Below, piece by piece: positions 26,821 through 35,555 of a stretch of 63,135 nt of DNA. The stretch lies in NCBI GenBank assembly GCA_018609755.1, contig JAHENZ010000266.1:1-63135 (forward strand), written 5' to 3'. A program made the translations under genes and the position numbers. The first letter of the stretch is position 1; every line of letters starts with the position of its first letter. The DNA is from Salinivenus sp. (lineage in GTDB: Bacteria > Bacteroidota > Rhodothermia > Rhodothermales > Salinibacteraceae). The notes under the pieces were generated by a model, which was not told where the DNA came from, did no database searches, and was given only the letters and a program-made list of their open reading frames with translations.

Positions 26821-27120
26821 TCATTCATAACGCCAACGTGTGAAATCAAAACAGTCTCTAACGAGGGGAGGCCACACAGCCGTGTGGTCTGGCGAACGAC
26901 CCAGAACAGCGGTGTGGTCGCTGATCTCATTCAGGCTGGGGCGGAGAGCAGGAAAGAGACGGTCGCTTCGCACAGGTGGATGGTATCGGAGGAAAGGGAC
27001 TATTGCAGTAGCATTCTCAAGCATCCCAATATCTACATCCACTGCTTCAGTCGGATTGTCTAACGGAGAAACCCCCGTAGTAGAAAAGGAGCACGCGACT
27101 TCAGAGTCCGACGCACTCAT
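26821..27120 (-). CDS. Hypothetical small protein (uncertain)
   Basis: 99 residues; no family recognised. It is listed because its ATG at 27120 follows a CTTCTCTTTC leader like those of neighbouring genes. It contains a repeated SDHTAV/PDHTAV element reflecting a local CACACCGCTGT-type repeat around 26875-26930. The composite miniature element at 27142-27442 lies just upstream, so promoter or 5' sequence may have been disrupted. The remaining bases 26663-26820 show nothing. Confidence 0.25.
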   Translation of the reverse strand: MSASDSEVACSFSTTGVSPLDNPTEAVDVDIGMLENATAIVPFLRYHPPVRSDRLFPALRPSLNEISDHTAVLGRSPDHTAVWPPLVRDCFDFTRWRYE

Positions 27121-27141
27121 GAAAGAGAAGCGGAGCCACCG

Positions 27142-27442
27142 CTAGTGGGCTTGCACAACTGAAATGCGAGAAATCGCAGATCTCGTGACGCTGTTCCTGT
27201 CTCTATCTCCTGCGCGGAATATGATCGGGATCGACCGCTGCCAGCAAATGCTGACGATTGTGGCCTCAGGGGATCGACGCTCGAAAGCGTCACGCTCGAA
27301 ACCGCCAGAGTCGTTGTGCAAAGTCAAGCCGAAGGTGTCGGGTGCCGAATTGAATACGCCCACTTGAATGCCGCTTCAACGGCCTGAATGCCGCTCATTG
27401 ATCGGTGCTCTACTCGACATGGAAAACTTGACGCACCACTAG
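27142..27442. mobile_element. Chimeric IS630-type miniature element (type B left part joined to type A right part)
   Basis: Bases 27142-27318 align with the type B element at 58238-58411 from its CTAGTGGGCTTG left end through GAGTCGTTG. The sequence then switches at a shared GTCA to type A (AAGCCGAAGGTGTCGGG onward) and ends in GCACCACTAG at 27442. Thus one intact outer end of each type remains, and the two inner ends (B right, A left) are fused with loss of their CTAG termini. It lies 10 bp before the stop codon of the methyltransferase gene. Confidence 0.75.
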
Positions 27443-27452
27443 TTCGCGACGA

Positions 27453-28223
27453 TCAAAAGGGATGGTACCAGTCGAAGCTTCGGTCGTCGTTGTCGACTTT
27501 TCGGAGAATCGCCATAGAGCCCTGAATTCCCAGATCGGCGTCCGATCGGAGCAGCGAGTCGTCGAAGACGGTACCGGAGAGGGAGCGAGGAAGAAGGTCT
27601 CCCACACGATTCATCAGATTCCTTTGCCAAGATCGCTGCCGGGGGGGAAGAAGCTCGACGGTCTCGTAGGCCGGGTAGTTGAGGATGTAGCGGACGGCCT
27701 TGTTCACGCCGGGCATGTGCAGGTCATCAATCGCGACGAAGCCGCCCACGTTTAACAGTCGGTTGATGTAGAAGAAGTCGACCAGCGTGTGGTCGAAGGT
27801 GTGCCAGCCGTCAATGAGTCCGAACTCGAACGCCGCGTCGTTCGCAAGTAGCTCGGGGAGCGCAATTTCCGACGGCTGTTGAATGACTTCTGTGAAGGGG
27901 GCGTATCCGGCTCGATCCAAATTTTGTGTCCCGATGTCGTGCCATTGCTCCGTTTGGTGCGGATCGATACACACGTGCCGGGGGGCGGCCGTTTGGGAAA
28001 GGGCGTCACAAATGTAGAGAGCAGAAATGCCGTAGGCCAGTCCTACTTCGATGGAGGGGGAGAGGTCGTGCTCCCGGATGATTTGGCGAAGGGCCATGCC
28101 TTCTTGATGGGAAATGTGATCCGTGAGTGGATATTCATTTCCGTCACCGTCACGGACCGTACGGGACGTCAGGATTTCCTGTAAGACGGAATTGGTTTTG
28201 GAACGCTGGCCTGTGTGTGTCAT
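27453..28223 (-). CDS. Class I SAM-dependent methyltransferase (Methyltransf_24-like)
   Basis: 256 residues. SIEVGLAYGISALYICDAL (about 56-74) is the SAM-binding glycine region, HVCIDPHQTEQW contains the acidic residue for the ribose, and FGLIDGWHTFDHTLVDFFYI gives the third motif with Asp and His. GGFVAIDDLHMPGVNKA is typical of Methyltransf_24 enzymes found in glycan and cephalosporin-hydroxylase-like clusters. Substrate unknown, probably a sugar hydroxyl. Upstream lies the ++-- repeat region. Confidence 0.8.
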   Translation of the reverse strand: MTHTGQRSKTNSVLQEILTSRTVRDGDGNEYPLTDHISHQEGMALRQIIREHDLSPSIEVGLAYGISALYICDALSQTAAPRHVCIDPHQTEQWHDIGTQNLDRAGYAPFTEVIQQPSEIALPELLANDAAFEFGLIDGWHTFDHTLVDFFYINRLLNVGGFVAIDDLHMPGVNKAVRYILNYPAYETVELLPPRQRSWQRNLMNRVGDLLPRSLSGTVFDDSLLRSDADLGIQGSMAILRKVDNDDRSFDWYHPF

Positions 28224-28344
28224 GGTCTGCGTTCTTCAGAGTCTATGAGGCAGACACGGCCAGTGCTATCTCAACTGTCAATGTGTTGGGATGAAGAGTC
28301 ACGGCACGCAGCACACGATTAACGATTCCGTCCGAAATCGCCGC

Positions 28345-28524
28345 TGCAGCGCCGTTGGACTGTGACTTTGCGAGTTTAACCGCAGGAGCGACACACCGTA
28401 GCACTGGATTTTCGTCTCCTGCAAGGGTCAATACCCCCTGTGTAGCGTCGTTGGACTCCAACGAGACTACACAGGGGGCAGTCCGGCGGACAATCTCACA
28501 ATTCTATACTCCAACGGCGCTACA
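28345..28524. repeat. Four copies of a 17-nt motif in ++-- order with a central long hairpin
   Basis: Motif copies: 28345-28361 (TGCAGCGCCGTTGGACT), 28441-28457 (TGTAGCGTCGTTGGACT), and in inverse orientation 28455-28471 (ACTCCAACGAGACTACA) and 28508-28524 (ACTCCAACGGCGCTACA). The two central copies overlap and, with flanking CCCCCTGTG/CACAGGGGG, form a hairpin at 28434-28478 of about 19 bp with one internal mismatch pair. The block lies in a 442 bp gap between an epimerase stop and a methyltransferase start. It could be a regulator-binding array, an attenuator or a mobile-element remnant; I see no protein gene in this gap. Confidence 0.65.
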
Positions 28525-28665
28525 AAACGTCTCTCGTCTCCCGAATGGACTCTACCGAAAAATCACGGTTGACGCTGCTTCAGGAATAGAGGGCCCTCTC
28601 AATTACTGCGATCCCTCAACGTGCAGTGCATAACCATCCTCGGTCTCTGGTCAAGATAACTCCAA

Positions 28666-29733
28666 CTACGCTTTTTCCTTCGCCAAGCGTTTCGTCCAGC
28701 TGTCGTGGATCTCGGTGAAGATGTCCGTCAGCGACTTCGAGATGTCCCACTGCGGGTAGTGGGCTTTCATCTTCGAGAGGTCGGAGATGTAGCAGATGTG
28801 ATCGCCGGAGCGGTTTTGGTCATCGTAGTCGTAGATCATCTCGTTTCCGGAAATCTCTTCAATCAGCTGGAATGCTTCCAGAATCGAGCAGCTGTTGTCG
28901 CGGCCCCCGCCGAGGTTGTAGACCTCGCCGCTGCGCGGGGATTCGATAAACGCCTCCATGAAGCGGGCCACGTCTAGCGAGTGGATGTTGTCCCGCACCT
29001 GCTTGCCCTTGTATCCGAAGATGGTGTATTTGCGGCCGATCATGTTGCACTTGACGAGGTAGCTCAGGAACCCGTGTAACTCGACGCCGGAGTGGTTTGG
29101 CCCCGTCAGGCAGCCACCGCGCAGGCAGGCGGTCTTCATGTCGAAGTACCGTCCGTATTCCTGCACCATGATGTCGGCCGCCACTTTCGAGGCGCCAAAA
29201 AGGGAGTGCTTGGACTGATCGATCGGGAAGTCCTCGGCGATCCCGTCGGCAAAGTCCGGATCGGCGTAGTCGTAGCGGGTTTCTTGCTCGACGAGGTCGA
29301 GCGTGTTGGGACGATCGCCGTAGACTTTGTTCGTGGACATGTGCACGAAGCTGGCGTCGCGGGCGTGTCTGCGCGTAGCCTCCAGCAGGTTGAGTGTGCC
29401 GACGGCGTTGGTGTCGAAATCGTCGAACGGGATCGCCGCCGCACGGTCGTGCGAGGGCTGGGCGGCGGAGTGGACGATGGCGTCGGGCTCGAGCGTCTCG
29501 ATCAATTCCAGGACGCCCGAGCGATCCCGAATGTCGAGTTCGTGGTGGGTAAACCGGGGGAGCGTTTCCGAGAGGCGTTGTTGGTTCCAGCGGGTGTCGC
29601 CTTCGGGGCCGAAGAACTCGGCGCGCATGTTCGAGTCCACCCCGTGCACGTCCCACCCGCGCTCGGAAAAATACGTGGAGACTTCGGAGCCAATGAGGCC
29701 GGACGAGCCGGTGACGAGGAGTTTGCGATTCAT
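28666..29733 (-). CDS. NAD-dependent epimerase/dehydratase, CDP-paratose 2-epimerase-like
   Basis: 355 residues of extended SDR type. The NAD-binding [11 protein letters not shown] lies at 8-18, the acid DIRDRSG near 68, and the long signature [19 protein letters not shown] near 130. [20 protein letters not shown] and [19 protein letters not shown] are typical of the tyvelose/CDP-paratose epimerase-like group. The SDR catalytic pair normally reads Tyr-x3-Lys; here it reads FGASK (S-L-F-G-A-S-K), so the Tyr position is Phe. It probably makes a nucleotide sugar for the locus; the exact product is not deducible. The leader before ATG is A-rich, unlike most neighbours. Confidence 0.82.
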   Translation of the reverse strand: MNRKLLVTGSSGLIGSEVSTYFSERGWDVHGVDSNMRAEFFGPEGDTRWNQQRLSETLPRFTHHELDIRDRSGVLELIETLEPDAIVHSAAQPSHDRAAAIPFDDFDTNAVGTLNLLEATRRHARDASFVHMSTNKVYGDRPNTLDLVEQETRYDYADPDFADGIAEDFPIDQSKHSLFGASKVAADIMVQEYGRYFDMKTACLRGGCLTGPNHSGVELHGFLSYLVKCNMIGRKYTIFGYKGKQVRDNIHSLDVARFMEAFIESPRSGEVYNLGGGRDNSCSILEAFQLIEEISGNEMIYDYDDQNRSGDHICYISDLSKMKAHYPQWDISKSLTDIFTEIHDSWTKRLAKEKA

Positions 29734-29791
29734 TTGTGTTTTGAAACGGAGGATATAGGAATTCAGATCGGGTGATCTGAGCGAAGAGGAA

Positions 29792-30802
29792 TTACCAGCC
29801 TGCCAGCTGGAGGAGTTTCTGGATCCCTCGGATGAAGGGATTGGTCATGTAGGGTTGGGTGCGTCGGAGCCAGGTATGGACCCATTTTTCGAAACCGGTG
29901 CGTGGATCGGTGAGCTCGCCGTTCACCGGGAGCCCCATGGAACGGCCCTTCTCCGACCAGTCCACGTCCCAGATGTTGATTTTGCGAAAGGGCTCTGTGC
30001 CATGTTCGCGGAGGAGATCGACGATTTGGCGGTCCCAGTGGTAGTGTTGGCTCGTGTCGATCGTCCGCATGTCAATTCCGAGGTCTTCGTACCCCGCGAT
30101 CCACGACTCTTCGAGGGGCTCTGCGCGGTGCACGTCCGCGTGCATGAAATTGTACTGCCGGTAAATCGTGATGGGCCGCTTGTCGGGGTTGTTGAGGCGT
30201 TCCCAGCACTGATACCATCGCTGTTTGCTTTTCATGCGCTCCCAGTTGGCGTACTGGTAGTGCAGCACGGGCACGCTGTCCATGCGGAGCCGAGGAGCGT
30301 TGTCAGGGAGGGGAACGCGCGGGCTGTGGATTGGCTGCCCCTGGTGTTCGGTGCCGTCATCGACGAAGCCGAAGGGTTTGTAGTTGGAACCGTCCAGCCA
30401 GGCCCCGGAGACGTTCGGGGCAACGTTGGCCCAGCGAAACTCGATGACTGTGCCCGGCTCCGCCGCGAGCATCTGCGACCATTGCGGGCTCGTCATCCAC
30501 TTCGCCGCAAGGATTTCATCGGCGTCGAGCGCAATCAAAATGCGAGGAGTGTCCGGACATAACGTGCGGGCGGCCTCGATGAGAAGCTGCTGGCGCGCAG
30601 ATTCGTCGTAGGCGTCGGTATCGTTGTCGATGAGGTGGACCTTTTCGAATCGGCGAGCAATCTCGCGCGACTCATCCTCCGAATACTGATCGGCCACGAT
30701 GATGTGGTCGGCCCACGTGCTTGCGCACTGGAGAAATCGTTCGAGAATCCAGGCCTCGTTCTTGACGGGGGTGAGGCAGATGAGTGTGGGGGAAGCGGAC
30801 AT
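29792..30802 (-). CDS. Glycosyltransferase family 2
   Basis: 336 residues. [18 protein letters not shown] (8-25) starts the GT-A domain; [19 protein letters not shown] and [13 protein letters not shown] (near 87-99) supply the nucleotide and metal sites. The region [23 protein letters not shown] and the C-terminal segment rich in Trp and Arg are unusual and may bind the acceptor. It is separated from the upstream epimerase gene by a strong hairpin at 30836-30864 and from the downstream one by 58 bp. Confidence 0.8.
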   Translation of the reverse strand: MSASPTLICLTPVKNEAWILERFLQCASTWADHIIVADQYSEDESREIARRFEKVHLIDNDTDAYDESARQQLLIEAARTLCPDTPRILIALDADEILAAKWMTSPQWSQMLAAEPGTVIEFRWANVAPNVSGAWLDGSNYKPFGFVDDGTEHQGQPIHSPRVPLPDNAPRLRMDSVPVLHYQYANWERMKSKQRWYQCWERLNNPDKRPITIYRQYNFMHADVHRAEPLEESWIAGYEDLGIDMRTIDTSQHYHWDRQIVDLLREHGTEPFRKINIWDVDWSEKGRSMGLPVNGELTDPRTGFEKWVHTWLRRTQPYMTNPFIRGIQKLLQLAGW

Positions 30803-30835
30803 GAATGCAGGCTCTGCGTAGGAGAGCGAAGAAGA

Positions 30836-30864
30836 GAGTCGGGAGAGCGGCTCCCGACTCTTTT
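30836..30864. terminator. Strong hairpin between the second epimerase gene and the GT2 gene
   Basis: Perfect 10 bp stem (GAGTCGGGAG with CTCCCGACTC, loop AGCGG). TTTT follows on the plus strand; on the minus strand, the direction of the flanking genes, the following sequence is TCTTCTTCG, a weaker U-tract. It may attenuate minus-strand transcription inside the locus or block antisense transcription. Confidence 0.6.
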
Positions 30865-30897
30865 CATTCGACAGGGAAATAACCGGACAGCACCCGT

Positions 30898-31851
30898 TTA
30901 CGCCATCATCGGCAATTGCTCGTGGGCCAGAAGCTTCGACAGGCCCTCCCGAAGACTGTGACTCGCGCTCGTCCCCGCGAGCGTCATCAACCGTGTGGTG
31001 TCGGCACGCTGGTGGAGCTTATCGACGGACCGGGTTCGGTCGTCGCGTTGCTTGATTTCGATCGGCATCCCGGTAAGGTCACGCAGCGTCTCAATAATCT
31101 CTTCGGCCGAGTACTCGGTGCCCGTGCCGACGTTTGTCACGGCGTAGCCATTCTCATAATCGGTCAGGTCGGCTTCACTAAGAGCAAGAAGAAGGTCGGC
31201 CATGTCCTCGACGTAGATGTAGTCGCGCTTCGTGTGGATATTTCCGAGCGGCACTACGGGGCCGTCCTGGAGGCTCTCCATGATGTGGGGAATGAGGTGC
31301 GGGTTCGTTTCGAACGCACCGTACGTATTGAAGAGGCGTGCGGCAACGACTTGCAGATCCGTCGTTCGGGCGAGGTGTTCACAAACGTCTTCAGTCAAGA
31401 GCTTGCTTAGCCCATAAACGTCCACGGGCGCAGGCGCCAGGTCCTCGGAGATCAGCTCGTCGACGCTCGGGTAAATGGCCCCGCTAGAGGCGACGACTGC
31501 GGTCTGGACGTCGGCATTCGCAGCTGCTTCGAGCACGTTGTACGTGCCATCGACGTTCACGCGGAGCGTCTCGTCCGGGTGGGCGTCGCAGAACGGGATG
31601 AAGTGGTGCGCCGCCAGGTGAAAGACGACCGACGGTTGGGCGGAGGCCATGGCCGCAGCGAGCGCGTCGCGGTCCATGATGTCGGCGTCCACGATGGTGA
31701 TCTGGTCGGCAAATTCTGCGAGATTGTCCCGCGAGCCGGCGCAGAAGTTGTCGTAAACGGTAACGTCGTATCCGGCCTGAAGGCAACGGGCCACGAGCCA
31801 GCGTCCGATGAAGCCAGCGCCGCCGGTAATAAAGGCGTTGTTCTGAGGCAT
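30898..31851 (-). CDS. NAD-dependent epimerase/dehydratase (UDP-sugar 4-epimerase-like SDR)
   Basis: 317 residues. TGGAGFIGRWL (9-19) binds NAD; DNFCAGSRDNL is the cofactor-specificity loop; HLAAHHFIPFCDAHP and the catalytic Ser region VVASSGAIY precede the intact Tyr-x3-Lys in YGLSK (near residue 145). RDYIYVEDMADLLL matches the substrate loop of UDP-glucose 4-epimerase and related enzymes. It supplies a nucleotide sugar to the glycosyltransferases. The ATG follows a long pyrimidine run. Confidence 0.85.
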   Translation of the reverse strand: MPQNNAFITGGAGFIGRWLVARCLQAGYDVTVYDNFCAGSRDNLAEFADQITIVDADIMDRDALAAAMASAQPSVVFHLAAHHFIPFCDAHPDETLRVNVDGTYNVLEAAANADVQTAVVASSGAIYPSVDELISEDLAPAPVDVYGLSKLLTEDVCEHLARTTDLQVVAARLFNTYGAFETNPHLIPHIMESLQDGPVVPLGNIHTKRDYIYVEDMADLLLALSEADLTDYENGYAVTNVGTGTEYSAEEIIETLRDLTGMPIEIKQRDDRTRSVDKLHQRADTTRLMTLAGTSASHSLREGLSKLLAHEQLPMMA

Positions 31852-32178
31852 GAGAGTGAAGGGGGAGGGAAGAGAAGAGAAACGGGGGCAGGAGCCGTCG
31901 CGCCTGCAAAATGCAGTAAGAAAGTAGCCCGCTCGCAGGCCGCGTCACAAAACCTGTGGATGAACCCAAGACCTACATTTTACGCACGTACAGTGCGCTT
32001 CTGGTTTGGGGCGAAGGGGGAGAAGACGTATCGGGAGGGGAATGACGGGATGTGCCCCCGGCGTTCGGGCCCCGTGTACCTGTGGTTCTCCGGCTCCAAC
32101 GTTTTCCGCTCACGTGAAAAGAAGATGTCTCCCAAATAGTGGTGCAGCGCACGGAGCACCCGTTTGCAGGACCTGCAC
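31852..32178. other. Intergenic region without a recognisable gene
   Basis: 327 bp between the epimerase start and the stop of the GT4 gene. The part next to the epimerase ATG is strongly pyrimidine-rich on the minus strand. No convincing promoter, terminator or ORF seen. Confidence 0.4.
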
Positions 32179-33414
32179 TCATGCGTGCACTGCCGGCTCA
32201 GATTTGTGTGGTTGGACGGAGGTATACACCGACTCCAGTACGTCAACGAGTGCATCGACAGAGTACTGCGTTTCGACGAGTTGCTGTCCGCGGGTGCCCA
32301 TTTCGGTGCGGCGGGCTGGGTCGGCCAGCAGGGTTCGAATCGCCTGTGCAACGGACGCCCCCGTCTGTTCGGCCACGAGGCCGCCGCCGTTGCCTTCGAT
32401 GAGCGTGTCGAGCCCGTGTGCGGGGCCGCCGATCACGGGCTTGCCGTAGCTCCAGGCTTCCAAGTACACGGCGGGCAGAATCTCGAACTTTGAGGGCATG
32501 CAGAAGACCGTGCAAGCGTCGTAGGCGTCGGCTTTTTCCTGCTTGCTCACGAAACCGAGTACGTGCATCCGCGGGTCGATCGCCTCCAACGCCGTTTGCA
32601 TGTCGTCCTCGACAGGACCGATAAAGACGAATTGGGTCTCCGGGTCTGTGTCCCACACCTTCTGTGCGGCGTCAGAAAGGGCGGAAATGCCTTTGTACTC
32701 CACCATTCGCCCGACGAAGAGGACGATTGGGTCGTCGCCCAGGCCGTGCCGCTCGCGAAACCCGGCGCCGTCGGCCGTGTCGGGAAGAAGCGGCACGACA
32801 CCGTAGAGGTGAATCAGCTCACGCGGCACCCCGAGATCCACCAGCAGTTCACGGTCCGTTTCCAGGAGGGCCAGGACGGCATCGGAGCGGCGGTAGTGGG
32901 CGACGCTGTCGTCGTCGTCTCCGTGTTGGCCGGGGTGGACGTACGGCGTAACGACGAACGGAACGTCAAACTCACGGGCCACCTCCTGCGCCGTCCAGCC
33001 AAGGTATCCACCGGCGATGGAGTGCACGACGTCAACGCCGTCCATCAGCTCCCGGAGCTTTGGGGCGTACACGTTCCGGAAGAAGGGGTAGCCGAATCGG
33101 CGGAGCGCGTGGTACTTGTACCGGGCGAGTCGCGGGATGCACCGCACGGCAATCGGGAGCATGCGGAGCCGATCGGTCAGGGTCGGGGTGAGGGCGTGTA
33201 CCGGCACGTCCCCGTCCACGTAGCTCTCAAACGAGGGGAGGAGAAGACTGTCGTCGAGCGGATTCAGTCGTTCGGGCACCGAATACTCTTCAAACTGAGT
33301 GGCGGCCACCTCGACGTGGTGTTCGCGAGCGAGCTCATTCAGAACGAGGCGCGTCTGGGTCTCGACGCCTCCGACAAACGGGTGATAGCGGTGAGCAACG
33401 AAGAGGACGTTCAT
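32179..33414 (-). CDS. Glycosyltransferase, GT4 family
   Basis: 411 residues. HRYHPFVGGVETQTRLVLNE (8-27) is the N-domain glycine loop. The C-domain contains IVLFVGRMVEYKGISALSDA and FEILPAVYLEAWSYGKPVIG, where the paired acidic positions are Glu-x7-Glu, followed by GGGLVAEQTGASVAQAI. Length and motifs fit retaining GT4 enzymes. It lies 23 bp after the second sulfotransferase gene. Confidence 0.87.
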   Translation of the reverse strand: MNVLFVAHRYHPFVGGVETQTRLVLNELAREHHVEVAATQFEEYSVPERLNPLDDSLLLPSFESYVDGDVPVHALTPTLTDRLRMLPIAVRCIPRLARYKYHALRRFGYPFFRNVYAPKLRELMDGVDVVHSIAGGYLGWTAQEVAREFDVPFVVTPYVHPGQHGDDDDSVAHYRRSDAVLALLETDRELLVDLGVPRELIHLYGVVPLLPDTADGAGFRERHGLGDDPIVLFVGRMVEYKGISALSDAAQKVWDTDPETQFVFIGPVEDDMQTALEAIDPRMHVLGFVSKQEKADAYDACTVFCMPSKFEILPAVYLEAWSYGKPVIGGPAHGLDTLIEGNGGGLVAEQTGASVAQAIRTLLADPARRTEMGTRGQQLVETQYSVDALVDVLESVYTSVQPHKSEPAVHA

Positions 33415-33437
33415 GGCAACGGAGGGGCGAAGAGGAA

Positions 33438-34397
33438 TTAGGAAGACACGGGACTCACGGGGTCGGTTGGGGCGTCGACGTCGGAGGGCGTTTCGTCGGT
33501 CCGCATCGACTCCACCCAGTCGTTAGACGATTCGTAGCCGGTCGTGAGGAGAATGTCGCCGAATTGTTCAATGAAGTACTCGGCGTGGGCGGGCGTGAAG
33601 TGGTTCACCCAGTCGCCGGCGACGCCCTTGCGGTAGTGGCTATTGGCGTCGGATTGTCCGCGGGATCGTCCACTGGTCTTTTTCTCGAAGCGGTGGTCGT
33701 AGACCCGCCCCAGGAGCATTTCGCCGGTGACCTGGGTCGGGCGACGAAGGCCGTCCAACATCGGATGTCGATTGGCCAGCCGGTTGAGCGCCGTTCGGGC
33801 AAAGTGCGCCGCCTTCTCGCGCATCAGAAAGACGCCGTCCCAGGACATCAGTCCAAGAAACTCGAAGATCTCCAGGAAGCCTTCGTAGGGACGGCTCGTA
33901 AGGTCTTCCATTTTTACTTCCAGAATGGGGTCCTGATTGTAGTTCCAGGATGCCAGGTTGTGCAGGCACTGAGCCGAGAACTCCATTTCCAGAAAAAGGC
34001 CCTCCTCTTTCGAGACCGATTGGAGGTTCTGTCTGTGCTTCTCCAAGTGCGGGAGGCCGTCCGTGGGATGGCTATTGCGGTGGGAGAAGTAGCCGGAGAC
34101 GATGACGTCGCGGGGATCACGGATTACGTGGAAGCCGTGGGTGCCGTCGAGGGCATCGGCCTGGGCCTGATCGGCCGTGATGCAGGACAGAAAGTCGAGT
34201 CCATTTTCGTCGAAGTAGGTTCCCAACTCCGTCCGCTCAAACGAGGTACGGTAATCCGTGAGGGGGCCCTGCGCGTTCGGGGATTTTGGGTCGAGCACCA
34301 TTCCATAGGTGTGGCCGGATTCGCGGAAGACTTCCTCCACGATGGTGCGGATCCAGGTGGACGCGCATTTGTGGTGGCCGTAGTAAACGAAGCTCAT
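33438..34397 (-). CDS. Sulfotransferase domain protein
   Basis: 319 residues. The N-terminal YYGHHKCASTWIRTIV (5-20) is the 5'-phosphosulfate loop with Lys10; FHVIRDPRDVIVSGYFSH (89-106) is the 3'-phosphate site; RKGVAGDWVNHFT (256-268) is the classical RKGxxGDWKNxFT signature of cytosolic-type sulfotransferases. It transfers sulfate from PAPS, probably to a sugar hydroxyl. It belongs to a different subgroup from the sulfotransferase at 18404-19351, suggesting two distinct sulfation positions. The first 11 residues already contain the active-site loop, so no signal peptide is present. Confidence 0.87.
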   Translation of the reverse strand: MSFVYYGHHKCASTWIRTIVEEVFRESGHTYGMVLDPKSPNAQGPLTDYRTSFERTELGTYFDENGLDFLSCITADQAQADALDGTHGFHVIRDPRDVIVSGYFSHRNSHPTDGLPHLEKHRQNLQSVSKEEGLFLEMEFSAQCLHNLASWNYNQDPILEVKMEDLTSRPYEGFLEIFEFLGLMSWDGVFLMREKAAHFARTALNRLANRHPMLDGLRRPTQVTGEMLLGRVYDHRFEKKTSGRSRGQSDANSHYRKGVAGDWVNHFTPAHAEYFIEQFGDILLTTGYESSNDWVESMRTDETPSDVDAPTDPVSPVSS

Positions 34398-34427
34398 TGG
34401 AAGAGAGGGGAAGGAAGAGGAAGAGAG

Positions 34428-35555
34428 TCATTCCGTGAGAAGGTCACGGAGACGACCGGTCGTGACCGGCCAGTCGAAGGAGTCGGCGTACAGGGTCGTT
34501 GCTTGTTTTCGCAACGCCGGGTGGGAGTCCGGGGTGGCAAGGAGGTCACGCACTTTGGTCCCGAAGGTGTCAGGCGAGCTCTCCTCCACTGCGAGGAAGG
34601 CGTCCCCGTTGTGGCGGCGTAGGACCTCGTCCGTGCTCGCGCCCAGGGTGGTGACGGTCGGGAGGCCGTGCTGAAGGGCTGCCATGAATGAGCCTCGGCG
34701 GGTCGACACGCCGTCGCGGTAGGGGGCAACGAACACGTCCATCGCCGATAGGGCGGTGGATACCTGTTCGTGTGGGCACTTCCCGAGATCGTGGAGTGGA
34801 CCTGTGTGGTCCTGCTCCTCGGCGAGGCGGCGCAGGGTGTCCCCATCGCCGCCCGCATAGAGGAGGGTCACCGGGGCGTCCGAAGTACTGTTGGCTCGGA
34901 GAGCAGCACGGACGTGGTCCAGTCGTCGCCCGTACCCCAGCGATCCAAAGAAGCCGAGCACGCGAGTATCGCCGCTGAGTCCCAACCGATCTCGGGCCTC
35001 CAGGCGGGAGAGGCCGACGTGGGGCACGTTGGACCCGACGGGGAGATGTGCGACCCGGGCGTGGGGCAACCACCGTTTTACCGACGTGCACCAGGTGGAG
35101 GCGGCGGACACGATGAGATCGGCGTGCCGACCCATCATGTACAGTTGGAGGCGTTGCCAGACCGGTGCGAGACTAAAGTGCTCAAATCGGGCGTACGCCT
35201 CGTGGAGAACCAGTCCGATCCGGGTCCGGCTCGACTCGGCCTTCACACGAGCGAGCAGGCGCGACAGATATGGATTCATCGAGAACCGCCCGCTGTACGA
35301 CAGGGGGTTGTACTGCACAAGGAGCCAGTCGGGGGACATCTCGGTCACCGTCGTTGCGGCCTCCATGATGCTTCGCCCGCCGCCCGGAAAGGCCCGTTCT
35401 ACGCGGACGCCCGGGAGGGGCGTCCATTCCGACTGGGCCGTCAGGATGGTCGTGTCGATCCCCAAATCGGCCAGGTGGGTGGCCTGGAGCGCTGTGTAGT
35501 CCCCGATCCCGTCGATCGTTGGCGGAATGGTTGGAAAGAGGGTGGCGACGGTCAT
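34428..35555 (-). CDS. Glycosyltransferase, GT4-like, paralogue of the gene at 20800-21939
   Basis: 375 residues from ATG 35555, where MTVATLFPTIPPTIDGIGDY aligns with the paralogue's start. Shared blocks: DWLLVQYNPLSYSGRFSMNPY, LPVGSNVPHV, GFFGSLGYGRRLDHVRAAL and GVSTRRGSFMAALQHGLPTV. The donor-site Glu is in a degenerate position as in the paralogue. It lies 30 bp after which the sulfotransferase gene begins, so they are likely co-expressed. Confidence 0.82.
   Translation of the reverse strand: MTVATLFPTIPPTIDGIGDYTALQATHLADLGIDTTILTAQSEWTPLPGVRVERAFPGGGRSIMEAATTVTEMSPDWLLVQYNPLSYSGRFSMNPYLSRLLARVKAESSRTRIGLVLHEAYARFEHFSLAPVWQRLQLYMMGRHADLIVSAASTWCTSVKRWLPHARVAHLPVGSNVPHVGLSRLEARDRLGLSGDTRVLGFFGSLGYGRRLDHVRAALRANSTSDAPVTLLYAGGDGDTLRRLAEEQDHTGPLHDLGKCPHEQVSTALSAMDVFVAPYRDGVSTRRGSFMAALQHGLPTVTTLGASTDEVLRRHNGDAFLAVEESSPDTFGTKVRDLLATPDSHPALRKQATTLYADSFDWPVTTGRLRDLLTE

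Noticed and set aside
28345-28524. Integron attC site, because GTTGGAC fits the GTTRRRY core
   Set aside because: No matching RYYYAAC partner in the right place, no cassette array and no integrase gene; the ++-- symmetry is different from attC.
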